A stretch of 13,698 nt of DNA from Lentisphaerota bacterium (lineage in GTDB: Bacteria > Verrucomicrobiota > Kiritimatiellia > RFP12 > JAAYLN01), in assembly GCA_012514915.1 (NCBI GenBank), contig JAAYZJ010000182.1:1-13698 (forward strand), given 5' to 3'. The translations under genes were made by a program, and so were the position numbers. Position 1 is the first letter of the stretch. Each line of letters opens with the position of its first letter. Shown here piece by piece: positions 7,232-13,698 of this stretch. The notes beneath the pieces were generated by a model that saw nothing but the letters and a program-made list of their open reading frames with translations, was not told the DNA's origin and ran no database searches.

Positions 7232-8053
7232 TTGAGCGCATCCAGTTCCCTGTTTCAAATCCTGTTCCTCGGCACGGGGACGTCGACCGGCGTGCCGATG
7301 ATCGGCTGCACCTGTCCCGTCTGCCGGTCGAGCGATCCGCGCAACCGCCGCCTCCGCTCCAGCCTCTACCTGCGGCTGGGCGAGGTCCGCGTGCTGATCG
7401 ACACCGCCCCCGATCTGCGCGAGCAGGCGATGCGCCACGACATCCGGCGGATCGACGGCGTCCTGTTCACCCATGCGCATGCCGACCACCTGTTTGGATT
7501 CGACGATCTGCGCCGCTTCAACACGCTGCAGGAGAACCGCTCGATTCCCGCCTATGGCGTGCCGGAGACTCTCGATGAGGTCCGGCGGATCTACCGCTAC
7601 CTGTTCGGGCCACGCCAGGCGGGACTCTACCGCGCCAATATCGATCTCCATCCGGTCGAAGGTCTGTTCCGTGTCGGGTCGCTGGGGGGCGCGCCCGACG
7701 CCGACTCGCCCGCGATCCTCCCCGTTCACGTCGTGCATGACGACAGCCGCACCGTCGGTTTCCGCATCGATTTCGACGGGCGGGCTATCGGCTACGCCCC
7801 CGATTGCGTCACGCTGCCCGAGGCGAGCATCGCGCAGTTCCGCGGGGTCGACGTCATGATCCTCGACGCGCTCCGCTACCGGCCGCACCTCACCCACATG
7901 CATCTCGAGGCGAGCTTGGAAGCGGTCGAACGCATCCATCCAGCATCCGCCTATCTGACGCACATCGGCCACGACATCGAGCACGCGACGCTGACGCGGC
8001 AACTTCCCCCGCGGGTCCGGCTGGCCTACGACGGCCTGACGGTGGACCTGTAA
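7232..8053 (+). CDS. Metallo-beta-lactamase-fold hydrolase, PhnP-like
   Basis: The 273-residue protein matches the PhnP-like branch of MBL-fold hydrolases. PhnP itself is a phosphodiesterase for ribosyl cyclic phosphate in the C-P lyase pathway. The start LFLGTGTSTGVPMIGC is typical, followed by the Cys26-x-Cys28-x2-Cys31 structural zinc cluster, DPRNRRLRSSL (35-45), the di-metal motif HAHADH (81-86), HVVHDD (166-171), Asp191 in GYAPDC, and LTHIGHD (242-248) supplying His244 and His247. All metal ligands expected for activity are present. No phn genes adjoin it, so a C-P lyase role is not supported and its substrate is unknown. The start is TTG at 7232, as the first in-frame ATG would delete the conserved LGTGTS segment. 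A purine-rich GAGAGA precedes it by about 7 nt. Its 3' end overlaps the opposing gene by 28 bp. Confidence 0.9.
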   Translation: MSASSSLFQILFLGTGTSTGVPMIGCTCPVCRSSDPRNRRLRSSLYLRLGEVRVLIDTAPDLREQAMRHDIRRIDGVLFTHAHADHLFGFDDLRRFNTLQENRSIPAYGVPETLDEVRRIYRYLFGPRQAGLYRANIDLHPVEGLFRVGSLGGAPDADSPAILPVHVVHDDSRTVGFRIDFDGRAIGYAPDCVTLPEASIAQFRGVDVMILDALRYRPHLTHMHLEASLEAVERIHPASAYLTHIGHDIEHATLTRQLPPRVRLAYDGLTVDL

Positions 8054-9027
8054 CGCCGGGCGCGGATCTGCCCGAGACCCTCGGCGAGCGCGAGGGGGAT
8101 CAGGCAGCTCCAGACCAAAAACCCGATGGGATCCTGCAGGGTGCGCAGCCAGGGGCCGATGGGCGCGGCGATCCGCAGGAGTCCGAGCCACCCGATCCAG
8201 AAGCGGAGCAGGTCGAAGCGCCGGGATACGCCAGAACCCGTCACCACGGCCGGTTGGCGCTGCCAGGGATGCCAGCGGAGCGTCTCGCCGCCGAGCATTC
8301 CTGCCGCCAGCGGGGTCAGCCAGGCCACCGTGGCGACGGCGCTTAGCCGCGTGTCGACCGGGAGCGTGAGCAGCGACAGAAGCAGCCCCGGCAGGAGCGC
8401 GTGTGCCGGGCCGTCCACATCGAGCTGGAAGAGGGTCACGGGGACAGGGGCGGGGTGGGGGAGGCGGCGGGCGGCCGGCGGGGACGGACGGGCGGCGGGG
8501 GGTATGCCGGGCATTGGCGCCTCTTCGGGAACCAGCAGCAGGGTCACCGGTGCCTGCCGCACCACGACGGGCAGGGGCCCCTTGAAGCGCGGCACCGGAT
8601 CAAGGCGGTGGATGGTCGGCCGACGCCCTCCGTCCAACTCGTGGATCGCCAGCCGCGGGCGGGCGGGATCGAAGTCGATGGCGTACGGACGGGGAGCGCC
8701 GTCCTCCCGGCACAGGGGCGAGAGGCGCAGGCACCGCAGCCGTCCGTCGGCGTCGGCCTGCCGGCAGACATGCCCGATGAGCCGGGCCAGGGTGTCCCAG
8801 TCGGGCTCCAGCGGATCTGGCACCCAGTGGAGGGTCTCCCGCCGGGCGCCTGCCTGGAGCACGGCGCCGGCGGCACGCGGCAGAACCACCAGCAGCGGCA
8901 CCAAAGGCAGCCAGTGGGCGGCGCCGGGAATCGCGGCGGCGCAGGCCAGCGCGAACAGCACATCGGCCCCGTAGGCCAGCAGGGGGGTGGTCCGGTGGCC
9001 ACCATCGACAACCGGAGCTTTCATCAT
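8026..9027 (-). CDS. Unrecognised integral membrane protein
   Basis: I do not recognise this 333-residue protein. It has hydrophobic stretches at about residues 17-35, 38-58, 208-225, 228-246, 273-292 and 300-318, suggesting six membrane helices. Residues 60-205 form a soluble domain with charged, beta-like segments (PYAIDFDPARPRLAIHELDG, 114-133) and a Pro/Ala-rich linker at about 165-196. The C-terminus is short and Arg-rich, which would favour a cytoplasmic end. The amino-acid make-up is natural, and far better than that of the Ser/Arg-rich frame opposite. The start is ATG ATG at 9027/9024 with no ribosome site. A TATAGT box lies 6 nt before it. It is divergent from alr and converges on the MBL hydrolase with overlapping ends. 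No catalytic motif was found, and a transporter, regulator or envelope role are all open. Confidence 0.7.
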   Translation of the reverse strand: MMKAPVVDGGHRTTPLLAYGADVLFALACAAAIPGAAHWLPLVPLLVVLPRAAGAVLQAGARRETLHWVPDPLEPDWDTLARLIGHVCRQADADGRLRCLRLSPLCREDGAPRPYAIDFDPARPRLAIHELDGGRRPTIHRLDPVPRFKGPLPVVVRQAPVTLLLVPEEAPMPGIPPAARPSPPAARRLPHPAPVPVTLFQLDVDGPAHALLPGLLLSLLTLPVDTRLSAVATVAWLTPLAAGMLGGETLRWHPWQRQPAVVTGSGVSRRFDLLRFWIGWLGLLRIAAPIGPWLRTLQDPIGFLVWSCLIPLALAEGLGQIRARRYRSTVRPS

Positions 9028-9033
9028 GCCGCG

Positions 9034-9039
9034 ACTATA
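9034..9039 (-). promoter_or_regulatory. Possible -10 box of the membrane-protein gene
   Basis: On the minus strand TATAGT (5/6 of the -10 consensus) ends 6 nt before the ATG at 9027. No convincing -35 hexamer lies 16-19 bases upstream of it. If used, transcription would begin at or near the start codon, giving a leaderless message, in keeping with the lack of a ribosome site. The weak -35 makes this tentative. Confidence 0.3.
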
Positions 9040-9075
9040 GCCGATTTTCCCTGTGCTGGGCTACGACTTTCGCGG

Positions 9076-9097
9076 ATATTCATCGAATATTCATCGA
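9076..9097 (+). repeat. Perfect tandem 11-bp repeat, possible operator
   Basis: ATATTCATCGA occurs twice, head to tail, with no mismatch. The unit is about one helical turn, so two copies would present the same face of DNA. The junction contains the palindrome GAATATTC (9085-9092). It sits in the 122-bp gap between the divergent membrane-protein and alr genes, about 14 bp upstream of the alr -35 box, in an AT-rich patch. A regulator-binding site is the simplest reading. No regulator is known. Confidence 0.5.
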
Positions 9098-9110
9098 ACA
9101 CAAATTGCGC

Positions 9111-9140
9111 TTGAGGCCCATGAACCGGGGGGGCTACAAT
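9111..9140 (+). promoter_or_regulatory. alr: Promoter for alr, predicting little or no leader
   Basis: TTGAGG (9111-9116, 4/6 of the -35) and TACAAT (9135-9140, 5/6 of the -10) are 18 bases apart. The likely transcription start at about 9146-9148 is within a few bases of the ATG at 9150, so the mRNA would be leaderless or nearly so. The GGGG run in the spacer is too far from that ATG to act as a normal ribosome site and would not be transcribed. Confidence 0.5.
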
Positions 9141-9149
9141 CGATCGCGC

Positions 9150-10277
9150 ATGAACACGTCCTCGCTACCCCGCGTCTGGGTGGATATCGACCTGCAAATC
9201 CTGCGGGATAATTATCACCACATGGTTGAAACCGTGGCGCCGGCGCGCGTCATGGCGGTCCTCAAGGCCGAAGCCTACGGCCTGGGCTGTCTGCCGATCG
9301 CCCGCGCGCTGGCCTCGGCCGGTGTCGCGCGGTTCGGCGTGGCGGAGCCCAACGAGGCCTGCCGGCTCCTTGAACTCGGGCTCCCCGTGCAGATTCTCGG
9401 CGCGGTTCTCCCCGACGAACTGCCCGATCTGATCCGGCAGGGCGTGGTGCTGCCGTTGACCGACGCGACCGTCGCGCAAGCGATCTCGCGCGAGGCGCAG
9501 CGGCAGCATACCACCGCGCGTGGACACTTCAAGATCGACACCGGCATGGGCCGGCTGGGCATCCCCCTGGGCGAGGCCCCCGCCCTGATCCGCTCGATCC
9601 GTCGGCTGCCCGGACTCGCCTGCGAGGGGATCTACACTCACTTTCCGATGGCCTACCGGGGCGGGGACGACTTCACCCAGCGGCAGCTCGATGGTCTGAC
9701 GCGCCTGATCCTGGAACTGGAGCAGGACGGCATCGTCTTTGAATACCGGCATGCCGCCAACAGTGATGCGATCAACAATTTCCCGCAGACCGCGCGCCCA
9801 CCCTTCAACTGGGTGCGGAGCGGCATCAACCTGCATGGCTCGTTCGACACCGAAGGCCGCCGCCGGTTGCAACTGCGTTCGATCCTCACGTTGAAGACAC
9901 GGCTGGTCGCCCGGCGGACGCTGCCCGAGGGCAGCACGATCGGCTACGGGGCAACCTACCGGCTGCCGCGCGCCATGCCGGTCGGGACGATCTCGGCCGG
10001 TTATGCCGATGGGCTGCCGCTCGCGCTTTCCAACCGGGGCTATGTCCTCATCGGCGGGCGAACCTGTCCGGTGATTGGCCGCCTTTCCATGGACTACACG
10101 ACGGTTTCGCTCGAACAGATCCCCGAAGCCGTCCCCGGCGACGAGGTGGTCTGCCTCGGCGGCGCGGGGCCGCAGGCGATCTCCGTCGAGTCGTGGGCGC
10201 AGTTGAAGGGCACGCATCCCTACGAGATCATTTGTTCTTTTGGCAACCGCGTCAAACGGTGCTATACTAACGCCTGA
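9150..10277 (+). CDS. alr: Alanine racemase
   Basis: Alr interconverts L- and D-alanine with pyridoxal phosphate, supplying D-alanine for peptidoglycan. The 375-residue protein has the full two-domain layout. Visible features are WVDIDLQILRDNY (10-22), the PLP lysine Lys39 in AVLKAEAYGLG, KIDTGMGRLG (128-137), YTHFPMA (162-168), HAANSDA (201-207), RSGINLHG (223-230), the catalytic Tyr266 in IGYGATYR on the second domain, AGYADGLP (283-290) and IGRLSMDYTTVSL (309-321). The PLP motif differs from the usual KANAYGHG at the Asn and His positions. The ATG at 9150 is chosen because the family normally begins 5-10 residues before the WxxIDL strand. An ATG at 9120 with GAGG 3 nt before it is the alternative and would add 10 residues. 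hldD follows after 29 nt. Confidence 0.96.
   Translation: MNTSSLPRVWVDIDLQILRDNYHHMVETVAPARVMAVLKAEAYGLGCLPIARALASAGVARFGVAEPNEACRLLELGLPVQILGAVLPDELPDLIRQGVVLPLTDATVAQAISREAQRQHTTARGHFKIDTGMGRLGIPLGEAPALIRSIRRLPGLACEGIYTHFPMAYRGGDDFTQRQLDGLTRLILELEQDGIVFEYRHAANSDAINNFPQTARPPFNWVRSGINLHGSFDTEGRRRLQLRSILTLKTRLVARRTLPEGSTIGYGATYRLPRAMPVGTISAGYADGLPLALSNRGYVLIGGRTCPVIGRLSMDYTTVSLEQIPEAVPGDEVVCLGGAGPQAISVESWAQLKGTHPYEIICSFGNRVKRCYTNA
10240..10268 (+). promoter_or_regulatory. hldD: Internal sigma70-type promoter for hldD, inside the end of alr
   Basis: TTGGCA (10240-10245) and TATACT (10263-10268) each match 5/6 of the consensus and are exactly 17 bases apart, the best pair seen in the window. 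Transcription would start near 10275, at the alr stop codon, leaving a leader of about 32 nt to the hldD ATG. The last codons of alr are therefore also promoter, and hldD and the envelope genes after it can be transcribed apart from alr. Confidence 0.65.
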
Positions 10278-10306
10278 CAAGCATTCTTCCCAGGTGACAG
10301 GCGAAC

Positions 10307-11275
10307 ATGATCAACTACATGGTGACGGGCGGGGCGGGGTTTATCGGCAGCAATCTGGTCGCCGAGCTGAACCGCCGCGGCGAAACGGGGATTCTGGTCG
10401 TCGATGACCTCAATCACCCCCTCAAGCGGCAGCATCTCGAGCGATTGCGCTATGCCGAGTACCTGGACAAGCGGGATCTTCGCCAGGCGTTGCGCGATGG
10501 CCGCTGCCAATCGGTTCGGACGATTTTCCATCTGGGGGCCTGCAGCTCCACGACCGAACGCGATCTGGCGTATCTCGCGGACAACAATACCGCCTACACC
10601 CGCGAACTGTGCGAGTGGGCGCTGGCGGGCAACCGCCGCTTCATTTACGCCTCCAGCGCCGCCACTTACGGCGACGGCAGCCAGGGCTACGTCGACGATC
10701 CCGGCCGCCTGCCCCTGCTGCGGCCGCTGAATCCCTATGGCGAGTCCAAGCATGCGTTCGATCTGCTGGCCCGCCGGGAGGGATGGCTGGACCGCATCGC
10801 CGGATTGAAATACTTCAATGTCTTCGGGCCGGGCGAGCACCACAAGGGCGAGATGCGTTCCGTGGTCCACAAGGCCTACGGGCAAATCCGTGCGACGGGA
10901 CGGCTCGATCTGTTCCGCTCGCACCGCCCCGACTACCGTGACGGTGAGCAGACCCGTGACTTTGTCTACGTCCGGGATGCCGTCGCCGTGACGCTCTTCT
11001 TCCACGATCATCCCGGGGTCTCGGGCCTGTTCAACTGCGGCACCGGCCAGGCGCGCTCCTGGCTGGATCTGGGACGCGCCGTCTTCGCCGCCATGGGCCG
11101 CGAGCCGGCGATCACGTTCATCGACATGCCGCCCGGTCTGCGCGACCACTACCAGTACCACACCGAGGCCGATCTCTCCCGCCTGCGGGCCGCCGGCTGC
11201 GCGCATGCCTTCACGCGGCTGGAGGATGCCGTGCGCGACTACGTGCAGACCGACCTCGCCCGCCAGCCGGACTAG
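10307..11275 (+). CDS. hldD: ADP-L-glycero-D-manno-heptose 6-epimerase
   Basis: HldD (RfaD) converts ADP-D,D-heptose to ADP-L,D-heptose, the donor for the inner core of lipopolysaccharide. The 322-residue protein is a short-chain dehydrogenase-fold epimerase of normal length: NAD(P)-binding GGAGFIG (8-14), VDDL (32-35), the family-specific FHLGACSSTTE (74-84), YASSAATYGDG (114-124), the catalytic YGESK (144-148), KYFNVFGPGEHHKGEM (168-183) with the second catalytic Lys180, TRDFVYVRD (216-224) and FNCGTGQARSW (242-252). The ACSSTTE and HHKGEM blocks separate it from UDP-glucose epimerases. A GACAGG at 10296-10301 serves as a weak ribosome site, 5 nt upstream. The permease gene begins 7 nt after its stop, so the two envelope genes are coupled. 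Confidence 0.96.
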   Translation: MINYMVTGGAGFIGSNLVAELNRRGETGILVVDDLNHPLKRQHLERLRYAEYLDKRDLRQALRDGRCQSVRTIFHLGACSSTTERDLAYLADNNTAYTRELCEWALAGNRRFIYASSAATYGDGSQGYVDDPGRLPLLRPLNPYGESKHAFDLLARREGWLDRIAGLKYFNVFGPGEHHKGEMRSVVHKAYGQIRATGRLDLFRSHRPDYRDGEQTRDFVYVRDAVAVTLFFHDHPGVSGLFNCGTGQARSWLDLGRAVFAAMGREPAITFIDMPPGLRDHYQYHTEADLSRLRAAGCAHAFTRLEDAVRDYVQTDLARQPD

Positions 11276-11282
11276 ACGATCC

Positions 11283-12389
11283 ATGCGTATCCTCTCCCGC
11301 TACGTCCTGCGTGAATTCCTCGCCCCGGTCTGCTACTGCCTGGTCGGCTTTGCCTCCATCTACCTGATCATCGAGCTGTTCGGGGAGTTTGAGAAAATCC
11401 TCCAGGCTCGGCCGCCGGCGAGCCTCGTGCTCGCCTATCTCGGCGGCTATCTCGCCACGATTCTGCAATGGCTGGTGCCGGCCTCGCTGCTGCTGGGCGG
11501 GCTCTACTCGATGTGGCAACTGGCCCGGCACAGCGAGATCACCGCTATGCGCGCCACGGGCATCGGGTTCGCCGCCATCACGGCCCCGATCCTCTGGGCG
11601 GCGGCCGGCTTCGCCGTCCTGCTGGCGCTCAACAGCGAGTTCTATGCGCCCGAGGCCAGCCGCCGCGCGCACCAGATCAAGGAAAGCCGCTTCCAGCCGC
11701 TCAAACAGACCGCCGTCTACCGCGATGTTCCCTATCACAACGTCGCCGAGCGGCGCGAATGGCGCATCACGAGCCTCGATCTGGCAGGCGGGACGACCGG
11801 CCCCCTGCGGATCACCTGGACCGACGAGGATGGCCAGCCCAGCCGCGTGCTGGATGTCTCCCGCGGCTACTACCTGGATGGCGTCTGGTGGTTCGAATCC
11901 CCGCGGTTCACCGAACATGAAATCCGCAACGGCATCCGCCAGCCGCTCCCGCCGCGGCAGCCCCTGGGCCTCCTCGCCATGCCGGAGTTGACCGAGCAGC
12001 CCCGCGATTTTTTCCTCGAACTCATGCAGACCGACGAGGATCGCGAGAACCTCTCGCTGCGCGACATGATCCGCTACGTGCAGGCCCGCCCCCGGCTGAC
12101 GCGCGCCGTCAAGGTGGGCTGGCGCTATGACATCTACAGCCGGATCGTCAATCCCTGGGCCTGCCTGGTTATCACCCTGTTCGCGATCCCGGCCGGGGTC
12201 GCCACCGGGCGGCAGAGTGTCTTCATCGGTGTCCTGTCGGCCGTGGCGCTCTTTTTCGCCTATTATGCGTTGACCTTGATCTGCGGTGGACTGGCCAAGA
12301 AGGATCTCGTGCCGGTCGGAGTCGGCGTATTGCTGCCGAACCTCCTGCTGCTGGTCGCGGGACTGGTTCTCTTCCACCGGCAACGGTGA
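11283..12389 (+). CDS. LptF/LptG-family lipopolysaccharide export permease
   Basis: LptF and LptG form the membrane part of the LptB2FG ABC transporter, which extracts LPS from the inner membrane and hands it to LptC/LptA. The 368-residue protein has the family plan: three helices at about 12-32, 55-76 and 98-118, a periplasmic beta-jellyroll domain at about 120-275, then three helices at about 290-306, 312-336 and 344-364. Conserved landmarks are RHSEITAMRATG (82-93), the cytoplasmic coupling region that contacts LptB, and YSRIVNPWACLVITLFAIPAG (285-305, conserved PWA...AIPAG pattern). I cannot decide between LptF and LptG. The partner is not in the window. The ATG at 11283 begins MRILSRYVLREFL as is typical, 7 nt after hldD and without a ribosome site, implying coupled translation. 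The in-frame extension to 11205 lies inside hldD. Confidence 0.92.
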   Translation: MRILSRYVLREFLAPVCYCLVGFASIYLIIELFGEFEKILQARPPASLVLAYLGGYLATILQWLVPASLLLGGLYSMWQLARHSEITAMRATGIGFAAITAPILWAAAGFAVLLALNSEFYAPEASRRAHQIKESRFQPLKQTAVYRDVPYHNVAERREWRITSLDLAGGTTGPLRITWTDEDGQPSRVLDVSRGYYLDGVWWFESPRFTEHEIRNGIRQPLPPRQPLGLLAMPELTEQPRDFFLELMQTDEDRENLSLRDMIRYVQARPRLTRAVKVGWRYDIYSRIVNPWACLVITLFAIPAGVATGRQSVFIGVLSAVALFFAYYALTLICGGLAKKDLVPVGVGVLLPNLLLLVAGLVLFHRQR

Positions 12390-12410
12390 CAGCGAAAGCG
12401 AGCGTTTGCG

Positions 12411-13499
12411 ATGTCCTCTCTAGGTGACTTGCTGGCCCGGGCGGTTGAGCTCGGCGCCTCGGATGTGCACCTCACCCCCAAACAACGCCCCGTGCTGCGG
12501 ATCAACGGCGGCCTTTACGTGGCCGATTTTGAGCCGCTGGCCGACGACGAGATGCGGATCATCGCGCAGGAACTCGTGCCGCCGCATGTCCGGGGACAGT
12601 TCGAGGAGTGCCACGAGTGCGACTTCTCGCATGTGGAGGTCGGCGTGGGCCGTTTCCGCTGCAACGTCTTCTACGGCAAAGGGGTGCCGGCGCTGGCGCT
12701 GCGCCACGTGAAAGCGGAGATCCCGACCCTCGAATCGCTGAATCTGCCTCCCGGCCTGCGCTCATGCGCGGCGGCGCCCTGCGGCATCGTCATCCTCTCG
12801 GGGACGACCAGTTCGGGCAAGTCGTCGACCCTCGCCGAGTTGATCGGGCTGATCAACCGCACCGAGCAGCGCCGCATCATCACGATCGAGGATCCGATCG
12901 AATATGAATTCGTCGACGATCGCTCGACGATCACCCAGCGCGAGGTCGGTCTCGACACGCGCTCGTTCGCCACGGGACTGCGCCAGGTGCTGCGGCAGGA
13001 TCCCGATGTCATCCTGGTGGGCGAGGCGCGCGACGCCGAGACGCTCCGCATCGCCATCATGGCCGCCGAGACGGGGCACCTCGTGCTGACCACGCTGCAT
13101 GCCGGCACCGCCTCGCTGGCGCTGCCGCGCCTGCTGAACGAATTTCCGGCGGACGAGCGCGACCGGGTGCGGCAGGCCGTGGCCGCCAACCTGCATGCCA
13201 TCGTCTGCCAGCGCCTGCTCCCCACCGCGCAGGGGGGGCTCGTCCCGGCAGTCGAGTGCTTGTTCAACACCCCGATCGTCCGCAAGCTGATCGCCGGCGA
13301 TGCGATCGAGAAACTCGATGCAGCCATTGAAACCGGCAACGAGGACGGGCTCCAATCCTTCGACCAGGCCATCTTCCAACTGGTCCGCCAGGGGATCGTC
13401 ACCGAGCGCGTGGGTTTGGAGCACGCGACCCATCCGGAGAAACTGCGGATGAACCTCGAAGGCATCTTTCTCGACGACTCCCATCACATTCTCACCTGA
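12411..13499 (+). CDS. pilT: PilT-family type IV pilus retraction ATPase
   Basis: PilT is a hexameric ATPase that disassembles type IV pili for twitching, DNA uptake and surface sensing. The 362-residue protein shows ASDVHL (16-21), the N-terminal PAS-like domain to about 100, Walker A GTTSSGKS (131-138), the Asp box ITIEDPIEYEF (157-167), Walker B DPDVILVGEARD (197-208), the His box HLVLTTLHAG (223-232) and the C-terminal LQSFDQAI (314-321). Length and motif order fit PilT or PilU rather than the longer PilB. Departures from the usual form are a Walker A of GTTSSGKS where GxTGSGKS is common, and IVRKLI (289-294) where the AIRNLI motif sits. Assignment to PilT versus PilU is open. It lies 21 nt after the permease, with only a weak purine-rich stretch before the ATG. 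No pilin gene is in view. Confidence 0.9.
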   Translation: MSSLGDLLARAVELGASDVHLTPKQRPVLRINGGLYVADFEPLADDEMRIIAQELVPPHVRGQFEECHECDFSHVEVGVGRFRCNVFYGKGVPALALRHVKAEIPTLESLNLPPGLRSCAAAPCGIVILSGTTSSGKSSTLAELIGLINRTEQRRIITIEDPIEYEFVDDRSTITQREVGLDTRSFATGLRQVLRQDPDVILVGEARDAETLRIAIMAAETGHLVLTTLHAGTASLALPRLLNEFPADERDRVRQAVAANLHAIVCQRLLPTAQGGLVPAVECLFNTPIVRKLIAGDAIEKLDAAIETGNEDGLQSFDQAIFQLVRQGIVTERVGLEHATHPEKLRMNLEGIFLDDSHHILT

Positions 13500-13508
13500 C
13501 GTCGTCTC

Positions 13509-13698
13509 ATGAACATCCGCCCCAAGCGCCTGGTGGTGGTGGCCGGCCAGGGGCCGGACCCCGCCGAAACCTTCATCCGGCGCGACCTCGCCGCCTTGCG
13601 GGAGCGGGGGTGGGAGACGCAATGCTTCGGGCTCGATCAGCGGTTCGCCACCCCCGTGCCCGCTACCGGCGAGGCGGCGGCGCTCCCGCCGCTGGCGC
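13509..13698 (+). CDS. Probable glycosyltransferase, N-terminal part
   Basis: Only the first 63 codons are present, running off the window. The peptide begins MNIRPKRLVVVAGQ, a hydrophobic strand typical of a GT-B or Rossmann-type N-terminus, then PDPAETFIRRDLAALRERGW (16-35). This resembles the SETFI..E...L...G element near the start of many family 4 glycosyltransferases, such as those of polysaccharide and LPS synthesis. It is 9 nt after the pilT stop, with no ribosome site seen, so it probably belongs to the same transcript. Its neighbours hldD and the LPS permease fit a role in LPS or exopolysaccharide glycosylation. The family call rests on a short motif and is moderate. Any other nucleotide-sugar enzyme with this strand-helix start could look alike. 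Confidence 0.55.
   Translation, partial: MNIRPKRLVVVAGQGPDPAETFIRRDLAALRERGWETQCFGLDQRFATPVPATGEAAALPPLA

Noticed and set aside
7203..7235. Ten-codon open frame (MSERAMRDLP) overlapping the MBL start as TTGA
   Set aside because: It is too short to support as a gene. It could be a leader peptide coupling translation, but no ribosome site or conservation can be shown.
6650..8191. A 513-codon minus-strand open frame, the longest in the window
   Set aside because: It lies opposite the Nudix and MBL genes, both with complete catalytic motifs. The frame stays open because of GC-rich codon bias and the product looks random.
8126..8974. Plus-strand open frame opposite the unknown membrane protein
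   Set aside because: The product is Ser/Arg/Gly-rich low-complexity sequence, whereas the minus frame gives clean hydrophobic helices. I kept the minus gene.

Overview
The window is 13.7 kb of GC-rich, densely packed bacterial chromosome. It carries twelve complete protein genes, one partial gene at each end, and no RNA genes, mobile elements or CRISPR arrays. The envelope genes (ADP-heptose epimerase, an LptF/LptG-type lipopolysaccharide export permease, alanine racemase, a PilT-type pilus ATPase, HtpX) point to a diderm bacterium with LPS and type IV pili. A GC-rich genome with a methyltransferase-type UroD-like protein and an AraM/EgsA-type dehydrogenase suggests the PVC group (for example Kiritimatiellota or Lentisphaerota). 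That placement is inference from gene content and is not proven here.

Left part (1-5239): a truncated htpX on the minus strand is divergent from a plus-strand run dapA-dapB-folK. DapA and DapB are the first two enzymes of the diaminopimelate/lysine branch, and FolK is a folate pathway enzyme. Then come a glycerol-1-phosphate dehydrogenase-like gene and a UroD-superfamily gene. Spacings are 19, 6, 62 and 62 nt, so dapA-dapB-folK is very probably one transcript and the last two may belong to it.

Middle part (5240-9149): folC, a Nudix hydrolase (ATGA overlap with folC) and a PhnP-like metallo-beta-lactamase-fold hydrolase, all on plus. They meet head-on with a minus-strand gene for an unrecognised, probably six-helix membrane protein. 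The two stops overlap by 28 bp. A 122-bp divergent promoter region with a perfect tandem 11-bp repeat separates the membrane protein gene from alr.

Right part (9150-13698): alr, hldD, the LptF/LptG-family permease, a PilT-family ATPase and the start of a probable glycosyltransferase, all on plus with gaps of 29, 7, 21 and 9 nt. This is a cell-envelope cluster: D-alanine for peptidoglycan, ADP-heptose for LPS core, LPS export, possibly LPS glycosylation, and pilus retraction.

No gene-less stretch exceeds 300 bases. Most of the window is ordinary housekeeping content and I do not see a new defence or mobile system. The best leads are promoter boxes that predict leaderless mRNAs for folC and alr, the tandem repeat between the divergent genes, the unknown membrane protein, and the unexplained G1P-dehydrogenase/UroD-like pair.
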